64,000 bases of DNA from Haliotis asinina (lineage: Eukaryota > Mollusca > Gastropoda > Lepetellida > Haliotidae): the NCBI RefSeq assembly GCF_037392515.1, contig NC_090290.1, forward strand, positions 17,621,753-17,685,752, given 5' to 3'. Under the pieces are notes generated by a model. That model made no database searches. It was not told where the DNA came from and was given only the letters and a program-made list of their open reading frames with translations. This document shows, in pieces, positions 63,470 to 64,000 of the stretch; the stretch's first letter is position 1, and each line of letters starts with the position of its first letter. A program made the translations under genes and the position numbers.

Positions 63470-64000
63470 CCTGTGGACACACACACCGCAGTCGTTTGCT
63501 ATCAGCCCATCACCTAATACCATCCAAACCCCACAACCACCACTCTCCTCTATCCACCCATCACCCACAACCATCCTCTACCATACATCCATCACTACTA
63601 CTCTACACTATCACTTCATCCCTTATCACCATCTTCCACTATCCATCCATCATCCACCATCAACATCATCTATCCATTGATCACCCACCTCCACACATTC
63701 ATCATCAACCACCTCAACTTTCTATCCATCACATCCACTAACAATTTCTCACAAACCATCCTCCGCTCTCCATCCATCACCTCCGCTAACAATTCTTCAC
63801 AACCACCCTCCAATGGCCATCCACCATCCTTCACTAGCCATCCATTACCAACAATCCTCTTCTATCCATCCATCACGACCATCCTTCACTAGCCATCCAC
63901 CAGCCTCCACTAGCCATCCATCACGACCATCCTTCACTAGCCATCCACCAGCCTCCACTAGCCATCCATTACCAACAATCCTCTTCTATCCATCCACCAG
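63470..64000. repeat. CCATC-rich pyrimidine minisatellite reaching the window end
   Basis: Repeated ccatccatcac, with a longer unit (cgaccatccttcactagcca then tccaccagcctccactagc) from about 63810. The array continues beyond the window. All frames here are low-complexity. Confidence 0.88.

Noticed and set aside
63448..63892. Pro/His/Ser-rich frames
   Set aside because: Come from the CCATC-rich minisatellite.

Overview
The window looks like nuclear DNA of a marine gastropod, most likely a vetigastropod close to abalone (Haliotis). This rests on multi-exon genes with GT-AG introns, very low gene density, expanded ankyrin genes, many minisatellites, and interspersed repeats ending in (CTCA)n that I associate, from memory, with abalone sequence. 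No species-level marker was found.

Layout. 1-5592: a dense block of six intact intronless ORFs on both strands, separated by short AT-rich spacers or overlapping slightly. It resembles the capsid/structural end of a Polinton/Maverick-like or adintovirus-like integrated element. A possible integrase C-terminal scrap and a strong terminator-like hairpin follow. 6338-12668: more of the same kind of sequence appears to be interrupted by a truncated SINE and by a complete but decayed non-LTR retrotransposon (6576-12560, minus strand) with a perfect 14-bp target-site duplication. 13624-14468: last exon of an ankyrin gene. 17709-19331: a Tc1-like element with an uninterrupted DD34E transposase. 19519-19929: a small secreted PAN-like protein. 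20-46 kb: almost all repeats (SINEs, LINE 3' ends, LINE coding relics, MITEs, minisatellites), plus one exon of an OXNAD1-like oxidoreductase at 41241-41479 carrying a one-base frameshift. 46127-56352: the main host gene, three exons encoding about 2317 residues, an nSTAND-type P-loop NTPase followed by about 50 ankyrin repeats. Most of these are encoded by 24 copies of a 195-bp unit. 56.4-64 kb: repeats only.

How parts relate. The LINE at 6.6-12.6 kb explains much of the rest. Its 3' end recurs as 5'-truncated fragments across the window. Its (CTCA)n tail is shared with at least two SINE families, and its 5' UTR resembles the head of the main SINE (family A here). This suggests, by inference, that the LINE supplied both the mobilising machinery and part of the SINE sequence. 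The two ankyrin genes share a phase-1 intron and the same alternating two-repeat unit, so they look like members of one expanded receptor-like family. The strongest candidates for something new are the highly homogenised nSTAND-ankyrin gene and the virus-like block with its duplicated ORF pair.
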